64,000 nucleotides of DNA from positions 62,001 to 126,000 of the forward strand of contig JAKOGI010000110.1 in the NCBI GenBank assembly GCA_029747015.1, written 5' to 3'. The notes below the pieces were generated by a model that worked only from the letters and a program-made list of their open reading frames with translations, was not told the DNA's origin and did not search any database. Positions 35,208-49,370 of the stretch are shown here, piece after piece. The DNA is from Carnegiea gigantea. Taxonomy: Eukaryota > Streptophyta > Magnoliopsida > Caryophyllales > Cactaceae. Numbering within the stretch: the first letter of the stretch is position 1; each line of letters opens with the position of its first letter. The translations under genes were made by a program, and so were the position numbers.

Positions 35208-37031
35208 AGTATTATTTATCAGTAATTCATGAACCAAACTGAGATTTTGTTGACATGAACGTATGGGCTTGAACATATTGGGAGCTTGAAATGGGAAGGT
35301 TGGCAGATGCATGCTAAGTACCAAGCTGAGATGTAACTGCCCATCCACTCACCTGCAAATTTACCTGTCTCTCGTGAATGATCCAGCCTCCAAATGGACT
35401 TCCCTAATAATTACTTCTTGACAGTTTGTATTCCATTTTAATTTGATTTAATTAGCTGGTTTTCTTTTCTTTTCGTTTCTTATTACATATATACAGAACG
35501 ATTCATGCAGAACATAGGCACGGATCAAATGGCATTAGTAATTATTGTAGCTGGTTATGTCAGAAGCACCAGAAACAGCAAGGACGACCATCATGAGGTT
35601 TTTAATAGCCTATATGGAACACTTGTACTGGTTAATAGACTTTTTTTCTTGAGGGAAAAAAATTAATGGGTTTATCTACTTCGCCTAATTTTCTTGAAAT
35701 TTTGTAAAGGAGTTGATATTTTAATTGTGTTTTTTGAAATTTAAGAATTATGAGGTCCACAGAGGTCTGAATTTTTTTGTATTTGTATAAAATGAGCCTT
35801 ACACTGATAAAGGACTACTGAAATTTTAATTTAAGAACAATAAAATTTTGATTCACACAATATGAATAGTATCACTGAGTTGTCACCTTTTTCTCTCAGA
35901 AAATGTAATTCTATTCAAGTAAAGTACACACTCACCCCCCCCCCCCCAAAAAAAAAAAAGAGTACACCAAATGTATATTAATTTTTTTTCCTTGTTGGCT
36001 AAGTGGTACAGATTAATGAATACTAAAGAGGAAATGGACGGCAGCGTTTACAAATTTTACAATCCAGAGCGTATAGATAGATATACATCAACTAAATACT
36101 ACATACTTGTTAAGGGTGTGAACTGAACTCAATTGAACATGTGTTATATAATTTCAACTTTATAGGTCACAATTGAGTTTCTTTAATGATCTTCTATTTA
36201 CAATCTTAGTTTTAAAATTAATAAATCTAAAAGTTCAAATTTATGTAGTTTCTAGCAACATGAGGGGGAAAGGCTGGTCCAACAAAATAACATAACTTAA
36301 ATTCGATTTGAAATTACTGAGAGAAACACAATTCTGACATGAACTAAACCAATTTCTATCCAAAATCAACACAATTAATTTGACCGTTCAGCTTAAAAAC
36401 ATGTTATTCTTTTAAATATTGAAAATCAAAATTATTCTCAAAGCTAACACCGAATTGATCCGTTTATTGAGGAAGTTGATCTGAATCAACCCATTTATCG
36501 ACTCTAAGAGGGGCTGAGGGGCGGGTGACCAAAAGTTATGCATGCCTTGAATAATCACATGCAGAGGAACACATATGGTTATTGGATGGTTAGGAATTTC
36601 CCAAACAGCAATGAAAAGGGTTTTGGTTGCATCGCCATTAATGGGTGAAAACCGCGTGTGATAGAGCATGGATGTGTTTATGAAAACCATGCTTGGGTTG
36701 ACCCACCAACTCACCAACTCTGACATCAATGGTGCATGCGTTGCTGAAATATTTGAGCAACGGGAAGCTTGAATTGAACAAACCAAAGATTATGATGGCT
36801 TGGGAAATTAAATGGGATGGATTTTCCTCCAACAACTGGCTAGCTACTTCGGCATCCATAGTCAAATGCATGACGTACCTGACCCAAAGTCATCAAAAAG
36901 CCCAGACATGTTAGTTGTGAATACTTACACTCTCTACTTGCCTTACTTACATCTAATTCCCGTGATCTTATTTATTGCCAACAATTTTTATGCCTTTTAC
37001 CAAAATACAAATTGATAACTTTTCGACTTCG

Positions 37032-37034
<3 letters not shown>

Positions 37035-37087
<53 letters not shown>
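37035..37087. repeat. (AT)n microsatellite
   Basis: About 26 uninterrupted TA units. Confidence 0.97.
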
Positions 37088-37091
<4 letters not shown>

Positions 37092-37325
37092 AAATACAGT
37101 AGCTAGGTTATATGAACAATATCTGAGATCAAGTTCTTAATTATAATAATTTCTAAGCTAAATGGCATACACCCCGCATGACCAAGGAATAATAACAGTA
37201 ACATAAATTGTTCGTTTTGTTCTAATTGTTTTTCCCTTTTTAATTTTAAAAAAAGAAAGATGCACCCTCATTTCAACAAGTTTGACAGCAATCAACTTCA
37301 TGTGAATGATGGATAGCTCTACTGC

Positions 37326-37678
37326 AAATAGTGTATTTGGCAAAATTAGTTGTTTTAGTAGTGGATACCTATTTTACTGGTTGTTATAGTTGTATTAGTG
37401 ACTAGTTGTCACCCACTAGTACTTAGTTATTAGCTGTTTAATTAATAATATAAAATAAATACATTTGGTAAAGATAGTTATTTAGGTAAGAACTGCATGT
37501 AAAAACAGCTAAAAAGGACAAGATGAATTAAGGATTTTTGGAAATAAAAAAGAGAAATCTGGAGCTTAAAATACAACTATTAAGTAGTGGTCCTCAAAAG
37601 CAACTTTAAATAGCTTTTTAAAAACACTAAAAATACTTGTAATCGCTATTCAATCCACTGCTTTACCAAATACTTAAG
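37326..37678. mobile_element. AT-rich MITE-like element (copy 4)
   Basis: The left end GTGTATTTGGCAAAATTAG and the right end CTGCTTTACCAAATACTTA are inverted repeats with a few mismatches. The interior has alternating TTAGTTGTTTTAG and CTATTAAGTAG words and is non-coding. Confidence 0.6.
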
Positions 37679-38956
37679 AATATTGGTGTATAGGCCTTTA
37701 AACCCGTGCATAAAATTGTAGCTAAAATATTTTTAGAAATATTATAATTAATCTTATAATTTAAATTTTTAAAAATAAATATTAACATATATATAATTTA
37801 TTTCCCTTTTTTAATTGAAGTAATTGAAAAGATACTATTTACTATGATGACTTTTAATCACATATTGTTTAAATCTTAATTTTTAAATAAAATCTTAACA
37901 AATGCTAAATAGGACACGTGTTACGATCGTAGCGTTTGCACTCATATATACACACACACACTCACTAGAACTCTTCCCCTTGCGATGCAAGGATTGATTA
38001 AACCAATATGTCATTATTCAGAATTATAAATATTCAATAAACAATTTTTTTCATTTTCAGATTTGTTATATCAGTTAAAGAAGCTCTGCATCAATTGTTT
38101 TTTTTTTTAATCGTTTACAAATATGCTATTGTTGTGCTATTTTTGCCTGCAAGTGTTTATTAATGTCACTTCTAAGTAATTCACTAGGGAGAAAATGGAA
38201 GGTCTTGCAGGTTATATAATAAATAACAAAGAATTGTATGCATGCTAAAAAGAAACAAAATTAATTAAAATAGTAGTTGATATCCTAACCAATAATGCTA
38301 TAACACTTGGCAAAAATTTGTGAAATCAACCAATTTTATATAGAGTTATATAGATATATATGATAAAAATTTTACCAGTATAATCCACTTAGTTCTTCAG
38401 CCTCTATTATCCAACATACTCACAGTACAATTGTTTCTTTCCTTTTGTAGGCCAGGAAGGTCGAATGCAAATTTGAAAATGTTAAGTATTTCTTGCCAAT
38501 GGTTGTAATCACCTCCTCCTTGTGCTGTATAATGTCGATGCAAATTACTTGCTAAGACTTGCTTTTCTAACCCACAGAGAGGGGAAATTTTCAGCCTTAG
38601 GATCGCTGTTTAAAACTCATACTTGATAGAACTCAAGTTGTCTGGCCACGCCAAAAAAGGGGCCTGAGGTCCAATGGAGTATGCACGTTACAATCAGGTT
38701 TTACTAACAATATTTCACAATGAAAAGGGCTTAATTGGCCAGGAAAGATGAGCATTTAAACACCACCGCAAGCCTTTGACAGTTGACTCTTTGCCTAGCA
38801 TCGAACAGTATGATTTGCTCCATTGCAGAAGCGTCGCCAAGAATGATGCACATACATCACACGTGCAGTATGAATCTCTAAGAGATAAGCTGCTTCTTCA
38901 ACATGCTCAAACCCGAACCCTAAATCAATGCAGAGCACCCTCAAATGGCAATGCGA
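37679..38956. other. AT-rich DNA downstream of the MYB gene
   Basis: The last few hundred bases before 38957 should be the 3' UTR of the MYB gene. Nothing else was recognised. Confidence 0.5.
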
Positions 38957-41900
38957 CTATTTGCCTAGCATTTGGGGAGTGAGCATCTCTGTCATCATTC
39001 CCATCAACTTAGTCCGTCCCTCCTCAAACCGCAAATTGTTCAGTATACACTGCCCTGAACTGCCAGTGCTCAGTCGTTCAGAGTCTCTCCCTTGGAAAGA
39101 CATCTCCGTTCTTCTGGTTGAGCCATCATCAAGCCCACTTTTGATCCAAGCTATATTGTTAAGATCAGTAGCTATTGAGGCTAGCTCGTGACTGGAAAAG
39201 GAAGGAGGCTCATCATATTCAACAAACTCTGGGCCCAACAAGGAGCTACTGGATTCACCACCACCAGAAGTGGTACAGCACCCATGGCCACATTGCATAG
39301 GAATGATTGGTTCACATTGAACACCATCTAGAAATCTGGAGATTCCAAGATCAGGCTGCGAAGAGTGGACCAATGGACCTCGCACTGGCACAGGCTTTGG
39401 AAGCGGCAAAGCAGTTGTCGAGCTAAACGAAGAGTGATAAACGTTAAATGCACCAACACGTGCTACTGGACGAGCAAGGGTGGACTGCTCCGCAGCTTCA
39501 GCAGCATAAGCAACAAAGGGGGGATATAGAATTACATGGTGATTATCTGACATAAGATAATGCTGGGTTTCTGATCGAATGGGTAGGTCATTGAGTAGGG
39601 CCTGGTAGCCAGATGGATAGGATTGATTAACATCCACACTCGTATCTTGTGCGCCTTCGAATGCCTTGAATGAGTTGGTCTCACCTGATACTGTCTCTTC
39701 CGAAGATGCCTTGTTTTTATCAACACTGGCATCTCCTGTTGACGTGCAAAAGTCATACCTCCGCCTCAGAGTTGAATTCCAGTGATTTTTGATAGCGTTA
39801 TCTGTTCTTCCAGGTAAGAGCTTTGCAATTGATGCCCACTTGTTCCCATGTTCTGCATGTGCTGCTATAATGAGTTGGTCTTCTTCTTCTGCAAATACAT
39901 AAATTTCCATAAGCATTTCAAAGTAGCATGCCATAGACAGGTAGGTATGGAAAAGAAAACACTTCTGATCCCACTTCAGGGCCAGTAAGAGGTGCAAGAG
40001 TAATGTGTTAGCTTTCAAATTCTATGCCAACAATAGTAAGTTGTCAACAAGAGCAACCACTGAGTTTGAAACTTTCAACGGCAAGTTCTGGAGAAAGTGC
40101 TTCGTCACCTTCCAACTTATCATATTCAAACAAGATAGTGACAACCGTCAACTGCCAAAGGGTGATCTAGTAGTGTTTACAGATATTCAAGTCCCACCTT
40201 TCTGTCAACAAAGTGTGAGCTTCAAGTCCCACCAGGACCATTTGGGCACAGATGGTTCCTCCTTAACCTCCCTGAGCCTTCTTCCCAAGCCCTTCTCCCA
40301 TTAAGGTGTCCCATTAATGATGACACCCCCGGATGGGGCCACCTTTCCTCCCAGAAGAAAAACCCTTCTAGGGAAGCCCCCGGGGGGGGGGGGACTATGT
40401 TTGTTTTAGCACATATCTCACATCCACATTTGACAGTCATATTTGATCACTCATATGTTTCACAGGAGTACAGCTGATGCGTCAAAATGGATTTTACCAG
40501 AAGTCACCAAGTAAGCCCAGCTGCTGTTCAAAAACAGTATCCAAAGAAATACAAAAGGGCACAAAAGAATATCACGCACAGATAAACATATATCAATCTA
40601 AAATGATTAAAAAAATAGAAAGCCTGCAATCTCATTAATCTCATAAGTCATAAAGCACAGAGTAGTTGAGATGATCATGAACATTAAAAATTGATTAGCT
40701 AAACTGCTAGAAATTTTACATCCCAAGGAAAGCAGCAAAAAATCCACATTCACAGAGATACTGATACAGTACCAATTTAGGGTTAAGGCAGGATGGGAAA
40801 GAAAGAGAACAGGTAAAGACTGACGAGAAGTAATGCAAAAACTCAAGCCTTTTATGGCCACACAATTCGTTTGGTAAATGTTCAAGTGGAGGAACCCGTT
40901 TATGACAACTATGCAGCCAACCGAACAACAACAACTACCTGTGAGCCATCTAGCCACTGAAACATGGGTTTGGTGAGATTGCTAGTTGGCACACCTTTTG
41001 CAGATAATAGCCACTGAAACATGCATCAGATTAAATTTGCCAATTAGAGAAGGATGATAACATGTGATCATTGTATTACGTGCAGGACATATATTAAAAC
41101 ATTTTTTTTTGGGGGGGGGGAGGTGTTGTGGTAAAAAGATCGAATATGCAAAATTGTGAAACTTCAATTAGGTCATATACCAAACAAACGACAATTTGAC
41201 AAAAGACTAAGAGCCTCACGCCAACTTAACTTGTCCTTCCATTGCACGTTTAGCTTTCTGTAACCTGGAGAGCTTCTGTGACAACCAAATCAATCCTTCA
41301 CCTAATAGCTGACCATTATGTCAATCTTCATAGGACTAGTCCCACAAACAACAATAGAAAACAAACCTCCCATTCCAATAGTTTCTCCAAATTGTTAACT
41401 AGTTTACTTAATAATGTCACCATATTATTCAGATTTTTGGCTACCATAAACTAAGGGAAGTTCTGCTCGTTCATACTCCACCAAGACACACAGAGACTCA
41501 AATATCCAGCCAAGCCTATTACTCAAATATATGGTTAATCCTTGATGCAGCTGGAAAACTGCCTCTCTGCTGGTATGTAAGGTTGCATAGCTCTCCAGAC
41601 CCTACTTAATTGGGTGGTTTCCGCACTGGAGGTGATTGTTTGTCGCTCTTTTGTAACTGATTGTACCCCATATTTGAAGGCCAAAGCTATTCATCATTTG
41701 AGGCCAAAGGCAACAATTTTCCACCTTCGATAACAACTTAAAGAAGAAAAAAATATAAAAGAAATGGCTCATCCCACCCTTAGGCAGGTTGAGATGATGA
41801 TAGACTTACACAGTGAATCATAACAGTTTAGCACAGCAACCTTAACAGCTGCAGCTAAATTGTCAAAACCAAACAAAAATCTTCTCCTATCATTCTTCTA

Positions 41901-43506
41901 ATTCTCTATGCCTTAGGCACAACATTCCAGTTAATTCAGGTACCAGAAATCTCATGATGAAGAAACCCCTTATTGTAACTACACCTTACACTTTTGAGAT
42001 TATTACGAACACAATTCTAAGTACTCCATTTTTATGGCTTATCCAAGAAAAAGAGAAAGACATCTCTCACTTATTAAAGGTAGGATCCATGATTCCATTG
42101 CAAGTTTGCAACTATGAATTGCTGGACCTTTAGCTCCATCATACACAATGCTAGTAACCCTAGAACAATCATATGGGTACGACGCTCCACCCCCCCCCCC
42201 CAAAAAACACCGCCTGTTTCCAGGGCACGAATTGTCAATTATGCTCATAAAGCAACAGGAAACAGCTTCTTATTATCTTACAAGACATTCAGGAATATCG
42301 CTCTCTGGTTAAGATAAAGGGTTAGAATCCTGACAGATCACGAATAAAAGATCCAGTAAAACTCGCTTTCATGGGTAGACCTAAATACTAAAGAAAGCTA
42401 ACATCAACATTGCAGCACTTAGGTACATCAACAATGGTGAACAAACAGAAATCCAACCACAGGTTTGAAAGAAGTAATTAAAGGCATCAACTTTGACTCC
42501 TATTATAGAAAAGGCACGATTGTTAACAACGTTGCACATAAACAGAAACAATGCAGAATTGCAGATCCCTGGGGTTAAACCGATGCAAGCGGGTACAGTA
42601 GCATTGAACTATGATGCACACACAGCAGAAAGTTGCGATCTTTCAGTCAATGCACAAAAATGAGGATGTACAAGGCTCTCACCCTCCTACAACTCCACTT
42701 CATATCCGTGTAACCTAGGCTTCAGCCATTGATCGGAATGATGTACAAGAAATTGGTGCCAGCATAACCGCATCAGAAAGAATTGCGATGAGATCAAATT
42801 TACGGAAACAATGAAAAAGGACCACATTGAAGTGACAAAACCTGGATATTAAAAAATAAATAAAGAAATAAAATTGGGACGGCTGAGACTTGCATGTACA
42901 TGACATAAACCCCAAATCAGCTTCAAAATTGGGAAAAGGAACTCATGTAAACAGCATTATAGCACCATCAAAGATCACATTTCACAAATAAGCACTAATG
43001 ATTCACCAATTGCACCAAACACAGACGCAGCCCTCGCTAATCACTAATCAGTGCAAAATCCTGATAGTTACCGAAACTTCGTAATGTCGCAAATTCAAAA
43101 ACTAGAACTATAAACCCAGCACGGATTGCCATAGAAATGGGCAAAAACGAAGCAAAACCCCTACGAACTACGGAAGAAAGAGAGAGAAAAAGACGTTACC
43201 GGAGAAAGGCTTGCGCTTGACGCCAGGATCGAGCTGATTGCACCACCGAAGACGGCACGACTTGCCGGAGCGACCCGGAATTCCCCGGGCGATTAGACTC
43301 CAGTTCCGAGCACCGAATTTGCTGACGAGCTCAGTAAGTATTGCGTCTTCTTCGGGTGACCAGGGGCCCCTGACCCGACCCGAGGCAACTGCGGTTGCTC
43401 CGCCGGCTGAATCGCCGTCGTCATTAGGGTTTCCGTCGGCTTCGGCGGTGGCGGTAGCGGCGGCGATGTCGGGGAGGGTGGAGTCGCTAGGGTCTTCGCA
43501 GGTCAT
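38957..43506 (-). CDS. R2R3-MYB transcription factor (MYB1/MYB25/MYB109-like)
   Basis: Two exons, 43506-43200 and 39888-38957, joined by GT-AG sites (GTAACG, TTGCAG) that split a Glu codon; 412 residues. R2 (about 47-97) has Trp49, Trp69 and Trp88 in the usual spacing. R3 (about 98-148) has Phe101, Trp120 and Trp139. The intron lies at the R2/R3 junction right after KRKPFS, and splicing rebuilds an unbroken R3. [15 protein letters not shown] and [10 protein letters not shown] point to the MYB1/25/109 group, near subgroup 22 (MYB44/73), rather than to phenylpropanoid MYBs. The Ala/Asp-rich N-terminus and the long C-terminal part are likely disordered and regulatory. It should act in the nucleus, binding MYB sites in DNA. 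The exact orthologue is not decided here. Confidence 0.94.
39889..43199 (-). other. long intron of the MYB gene
   Basis: 3,311 bp between R2 and R3. It contains G/C homopolymer junctions near 40381-40393, 41101-41121 and 42188-42206. A reading frame stays open from 40018 through the acceptor into exon 2, so an alternative first exon or intron retention could give an R3-only protein. No transposon ends were recognised. Confidence 0.75.
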
Positions 43507-43599
43507 GGGTGGGCCAGCGTTGTCTACTGCCCTTTTCTCTGTGTTTGCCTCTCCTTTCTCTCTCTAACAGGTTACCTACCTTCCTAACTGCAACCAGTG

Positions 43600-43627
43600 C
43601 AGACAGAGACAGAGAGAGAGAGAGAGC
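43600..43627. repeat. (GA)n tract upstream of the MYB start codon
   Basis: A GAGA-type run about 100 bp upstream of the ATG (CT-rich on the coding strand), with a second CT/T run at 43711-43742. CT-rich leaders are common in plant promoters and 5' UTRs. Confidence 0.7.
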
Positions 43628-46600
43628 GTGAATTTCGTTATGGAGTGCTTATGTTTCTGTTTCCGGTTCTTTTCTCCCTACTTGCGGTTCTCATTCGATC
43701 TTTGCTTGTTTCTCTCTCTCTCTCTCTTTTTTTTTTTTTTTCACTGAAGTCGCCTTAGAAAAATTATAATTAGTGGATAATAATATTATAGGATTAAGAC
43801 TTATTCAATTTATGAGTTTATGAAACCTGTGTTCCATCCTATTCTTTTATTATTAAATGTCCTTGTCCAGTGAAATGTTTCTTCAAAATAAAGTTACATA
43901 ATTTGTAGTAAATTTTCATGCAATAAGGAATCACAAGTTCTTTTATAAATCAAAGTTTTTGGTCTTGTGATCTTTCATTTTTTAAAACATTCACAAGATT
44001 TAAATATTAAATTACGCTTAAAAAGAATAAGGTTCAAATTATTTACAATCAACTCATATCAGTTTTATCTTTCAAAATTGACTGGGACATGTAGTCATAC
44101 TTTTATACTCAAAATATGATTCAATTATGCTCATGCTCAAAACATGATTCAATTATGCTCATGATTTTTTTGGTATTTTATCCTCCATTTCATTAAAGTG
44201 GAGTAACTATTAATACAATAAGAAGTTTCCCATATCATAAATTTTTTCTATTTATAAGACTCGAACACGAAATCTTATTTATGAAAACAAATGTAAAATT
44301 ATTTAATCCAAATTGTGTTAATTGAAACATGCCCATGATAATATATATTTTTCATTTGATGGAATAAGTTACACACTAATGCTCAAATAATAAATGCTTC
44401 AAATGTGCACATTGATGATATTCAATTCTCTATCAAGATATTTAGACCATCTAATTGATCGTTGTTTAAAATCTGGATAGAAAAAAAAATATATATCCTC
44501 CTTCCATACTGTTCAATTTTGAAAATCCTTTATGAGATTCCAGCAACAGTATTTCACTCAGCTGATTGAGCCATGTCCACCTCAATTAATTCTTATTTCT
44601 TCAACAGGTAGGTCAAGTTTTCTGTAGCTCATTTTATTCTGAATTGAACCTCAAAGTAGCAACTACAATCTAAGTTAGTTTATTCTTTTTCTCTTGAGGT
44701 ACCGACAAAACATATAGCTTTTGCTCGAGCACAAAATAGATTAAACCTGGTTAAGTTAACAAGTCCAGTTAGCTGGGTTCGTAGAAAGAGTTAAATCAAA
44801 TACCAAGAGATGAACACGTCAATGGCTACAAATGGATGCAATTGAAAACCCAAACGCAAGAACATGTTACGAAAACAGAGTCTGCCGTTTCACATCGTCA
44901 GATCGCTTTGTACATCTACCCACAACACAGTGATACTAACAACACAATGGAATGCCAAAAACTAAAGGCTTCCGAAAGTTCTAGACATTTCGCCAACCCT
45001 AAAATATCTACTGAGGTGAGGGGAATCACACTCACGGTCCCAGTCAGCGTGATTGATTCCTCTGAAATGACTAAATGGCGTGGGCCTTATCGATGGGACA
45101 GCAGTCTACTAAGCCAGCCCATCTTGAACTCCCAAGGCATTCATTTGGGTTGGGCCGAGTTCGGTCCGCTTGGAAATTGGTCAGCACAAGATTTCCTAAG
45201 GAGTCCTAATCACTTGCCTGTTTTAATTTGACATTCGGAGAGCTGATCTCATATCTGGGCTACGAGTAATTAAAACGAAAACTAATTGATATGGAAAGGA
45301 AGCCCCTTGACATAATACCACTAGGGCAGAACTCCTGAGAATGTATAATTCTTGAGAGTCTGACTGTTCAAGAAGGTAACCATTTTATAGCGTAAAATGG
45401 TAAATTATTATGCATATGTGTCTGCACATGCTCTCACATCTAAAATATATATATATATATATATATTTTTTTTTTTTTTGAGGTGTATTTGTCGTACATT
45501 CTATCTTTTAGTATGTAATTATTCTTGAGTGTATGATGTAGACAATGGCGTAAAATGAGCATTATTGCGTTTAACTGCAAGTTAAAATTAGTTACGCAAC
45601 TGCCGTGGGGTCGTTAGGACCCACGCACTCATCACTATGAGGAGAAAATGATTCCCCCTAGGAAAAGGCAAAAATGAAGAATAAATTTGAGGTGGATATG
45701 ACACTGCCCTAGTTTAAGGGAAATTATATGGACAAAAAGAAATTTAATGCCCACAAATGCCTCATATGTCAACACCTCAAGGACAAATTGTCATCTTCAT
45801 GTTGGACTTTTATGGTCTAATGTTCTCATTGGTTACCAGAGACTAATTAACTACTACCGACATCAAATGAAATCAAAATAATATTCTAAAACCGTATTTT
45901 AAACACGTGCACATGTAAAGAAATTCTCTATACGTAGGGTTCTTGAATTTAAAAATAAAATATTTTTTGGACCCTATTACCAATTTTAAAAACTAGTAAC
46001 GTTTAAGCTAGATGGTGGAAACAACCTTCATTTTTTGGTGACGGTTATATATTTAAAAACTCACAATTTTTTTTTTTAATTTAAGAGAGTGTATCGAGAT
46101 ATTTAGACTTGAATTTTTGTGGACTTGTCCCGTTTTCCTACTTGTATGGACACTTAATTTGAGTGCTTCCATGGGTGAGGAGCTTGTAGCTCAAATACTT
46201 GTCATTCACCAAAAAAAAAAAAGAAAAATGCCAACTTTAACGACAGGATCAATAATCCAAATCGTCAACTCAATGAGACCAAAAACTTTATTCGAACTTC
46301 AAAGGTTAAAATTGTTCAAGGCTCAACAATTGTTTTATATTGTAACACACCTTCTTACATGACTGCTCTTTGAATTTAAAGTATAGATGCTACAAAAATC
46401 CTTATATACCTCACATAATAATTAAATATGAGAATTATTAATATTCAAACATAAGATCATTCACTCCAAAAAATTATAATATTATATTCAACAACAACTT
46501 AGTTAAAAGCTTAATTATATGATTAGCCTTTGGATTCCAATAGATCAAGAATAGTACAGGGGAAAACGATAAAAGAAATGGACAGGGGACAATGACAACT

Positions 46601-47975
46601 CTTGTAGACTTGGTCAAGGCGTAAACATGCAAAGATGGAAGAGGAAATGAAGCAGCAGCAGACAAAGGAATGACACTGAGAAAACAAAGGTGCGTCAGGC
46701 AATTCAGGTGGAGGCCATCCCACCAATTATATTTCGAAAACAAAAAAGCTTGGTCCGCCACATAATAAGATTATGTCCACCAAAGGACACAGCTATTTTA
46801 AGCTTCTTTTTTTTTTTTTTTTTGGCTAATGGACATAATTATATTTGATGTATATCTGATTATCATACACTTCTTATGTATCTTGGTTTAGTTAAATTAC
46901 TATTTTATGTGATTTAGAATAACCAAATTTTCAATAATTACATGTAATTATAAGCTGTGAAATTTCTGTATTTGTTAGCTTTGTCAACGAGTACAAATAA
47001 TAGCCTAATGAATTAATCATATCTAAGAATATGCATGATACACGTAATTTTGAAAAAGATGACTTAACACAATCTGTAAGTATAATACATGAAAATAACA
47101 AGATATTTATCATTTTGCTTACTTTGTATTCCTCTTTGGATCTCGATATTGAATTTTCCTTTACATTGACTTTTTTTAAAAAAAAAGAAGGTGGAAACAC
47201 TCGTTCCCTTTAAATGTTCAAGCATAAATTAAAGTTAACAGGAATTCATAAAAATCTAGATAAAGCATATGAATAGAGGGTAATAGTTAAATCAAATCTG
47301 ACTTGAACTTATACATATTATTTTTTTTATCGTCTAATTAATCTATAAATTTAACGCATCTTGTGTTACAAGCTAAGTACGCAGAAAACAGGATTAACTT
47401 TGGAGGGGACCTTGATGGGCAAAATAAAAATACTGCACGCAAGGGGGGGGGGGGCCAAAGATAATGGACTAGTCAAGGCAGTATTTGTTTCTCTTCTGAT
47501 TTTATTATTAGGATGATTATTTGTGAATTTGTGATAATATTTTCAGTTGAACTGTAAATCACCTTATGATGATTTTTCAGAAAACGTAAAAAAATCAATT
47601 GAAGTAACTCTTTCAATAAAAACTAGTTTTGATTATCTAGGGGTTATTGTTTATATTTATTTAAATTATAATGATTAAATTGTTAGTACGAATTATTAAT
47701 ATCAAACTTCGAATATTTAAATATATTATAGTTAACATAGTTGGGGAAAAATTTATAACAATTGTTATTTACGAACTTAAAGTTATTCAATAAATTATAG
47801 TGCTAATTTCATACAATTATAATTTTTAATTAATCATCATTGACCCTGCATAAAGAATTAAAGTGCTTTGGCATAAAATTAGGAGTTCTTGAATATCAAC
47901 GAGCTCATAATTTGCTTTCACTACTGCTAACTAACTAGTTTAGCAGTTTGTTGTTAAATATGTATGATACACGTA
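43628..47975. other. promoter side of the MYB gene and AT-rich intergenic DNA
   Basis: The first kilobase should hold MYB regulatory DNA. A 131-codon plus-strand open frame at 44836-45231 has no recognisable family. An (AT)n-T run lies at about 45449-45478 and a G-run at about 47441-47454. No gene was recognised. Confidence 0.45.
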
Positions 47976-48175
47976 ATTGCATTTAGTTTAAAGTATTTAA
48001 TTAGGTTTTGTTTAGCAAACAGATGATAACTCTTCGTATTAACTGTTTGTTGTTGGTCATTTGTGTCACTTGTTTTATTAGCTTATTGTATTAGCTATTT
48101 GTAAAAAAAAGTAATCGGTGAAATTGGTTGTTTATATAAAATTTGTTTGGTAAATTACTTCTCTACCCTTAACAC

Positions 48176-48177
<2 letters not shown>

Positions 48178-48250
<73 letters not shown>
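48178..48250. repeat. (TTA)n microsatellite
   Basis: About 24 TTA/ATT triplets; the counterpart in the right copy is at 60513-60585. Confidence 0.95.
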
Positions 48251-48252
<2 letters not shown>

Positions 48253-48686
48253 ATATATGTATGTATGTACACACACATATTATTTTTGTTCTTTAGTATT
48301 CAATTTTCTTCTCAATATTTATGAATTAAAATTTAACTAATCTGTATAATAACATTTATTCATAAAGTCCTACTTTATTAATTGTACTTATTTTTATATA
48401 ATCTTCTTTTTAGTATTACAAGGTAAATTTACACAACATCTACTATCCATAACATTGTTTGCTTTCCATTTGGACATAGTTTTCATTTATTAGTAGTATG
48501 TTATCATTTTTATCACGTGAAATTTACATTATACTTAGAATATTTATTATTAAAATTAGTTTACAAAAATGATTTAACATTTTTGTTGAAAATGGCAATT
48601 GGTATAATCTAGGTCAACCTTTGAACATTTTGGTCATTTAAAAAACAAAATGCAAACGACCACTCCAATAGGCTATTTGCTTTGAT

Positions 48687-49370
48687 CAACGGGTTGGGGA
48701 CCCGCTCGAGCTGTCCCGACCCGACCCTCAAAAATGAGCATCAGGATCGGCTTTTTTAAAAATCTCTAACCCACCCCGACCCTCAAATTGAAGATACCCG
48801 ACTATGATAAGGGTCGGGTTTGGGTAAAAATTTTGACCCGTTGACCCGACTGTTTGATCCCCACTTTTTTAAAAAAATTAAAATTAAAATAAAAATAAGA
48901 TACTTTTAGTTTCATTTGTTCAAAACTTTTTCGCTTTCAATTTTCTATCTCCCTTTAACATTTTCCCCCCATTCACCTCACCAAATCTCACTTGTTCGTA
49001 ATTTTCTAACGCTTCCTCTCTGATGTTTGAAGTATACTTAGCAGTCATTTTAATGAACTAATGGGTCTATTGGTTTAATGACTAGCTTACGCGTTGGAGT
49101 GTTTGTAGTTACAATGCGCTTCGTTGGAGCATTATATTATCATTTGACTTCTTATTACTAATATGTTTAATATTGACCTTTATAATAAAAAGAAAACTTA
49201 GTGAAAAATCTCATTTTCTATATTAGAAGGTTTCAAGGGTCGGGTTACTCAATAACCCGAGGGTACTCGTAGGGTCAGGGGTATGCTGACTCGCATGAGG
49301 GTCGGGCAGGATTAGGGTCGAGAAAACCCTCAACCCTACCCGACCCTCAACTTGATCAGGTTTAGGTTTA
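48687..49370. repeat. GGGTCGGG/CCCGACCC-rich inverted-repeat element (left copy)
   Basis: Both ends are packed with CCCGACCCTCA words and their inverses (ACCCGACCCTCAA, GAGGGTCGGG). The left end begins GATCAACGGGT and the right end finishes CTTGATCAGG. The middle, about 300 bp, is ordinary AT-rich DNA. This could fold into a long imperfect stem and may be a non-autonomous transposon. The right copy is at 61016-61735. Confidence 0.5.

Larger units (their letters stand above)
34676..37325. other. AT-rich intergenic DNA with microsatellites
   Basis: Nothing protein-like was recognised. Positions 36500-36960 are less AT-biased and hold several 60-120 codon open frames in different frames, none resembling a known family. 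A C-run followed by an A-run lies at about 35935-35960. Confidence 0.45.

Noticed and set aside
39532..40018. Alternative MYB starts in intron-derived frame
   Set aside because: As the main gene model: the spliced form rebuilds a canonical R2R3 domain, so the intron-derived start is kept only as a finding.
44836..45231. 131-codon plus-strand frame upstream of the MYB gene
   Set aside because: No known domain or repeat structure and no splice or promoter support; could be chance in a moderately GC-balanced stretch.
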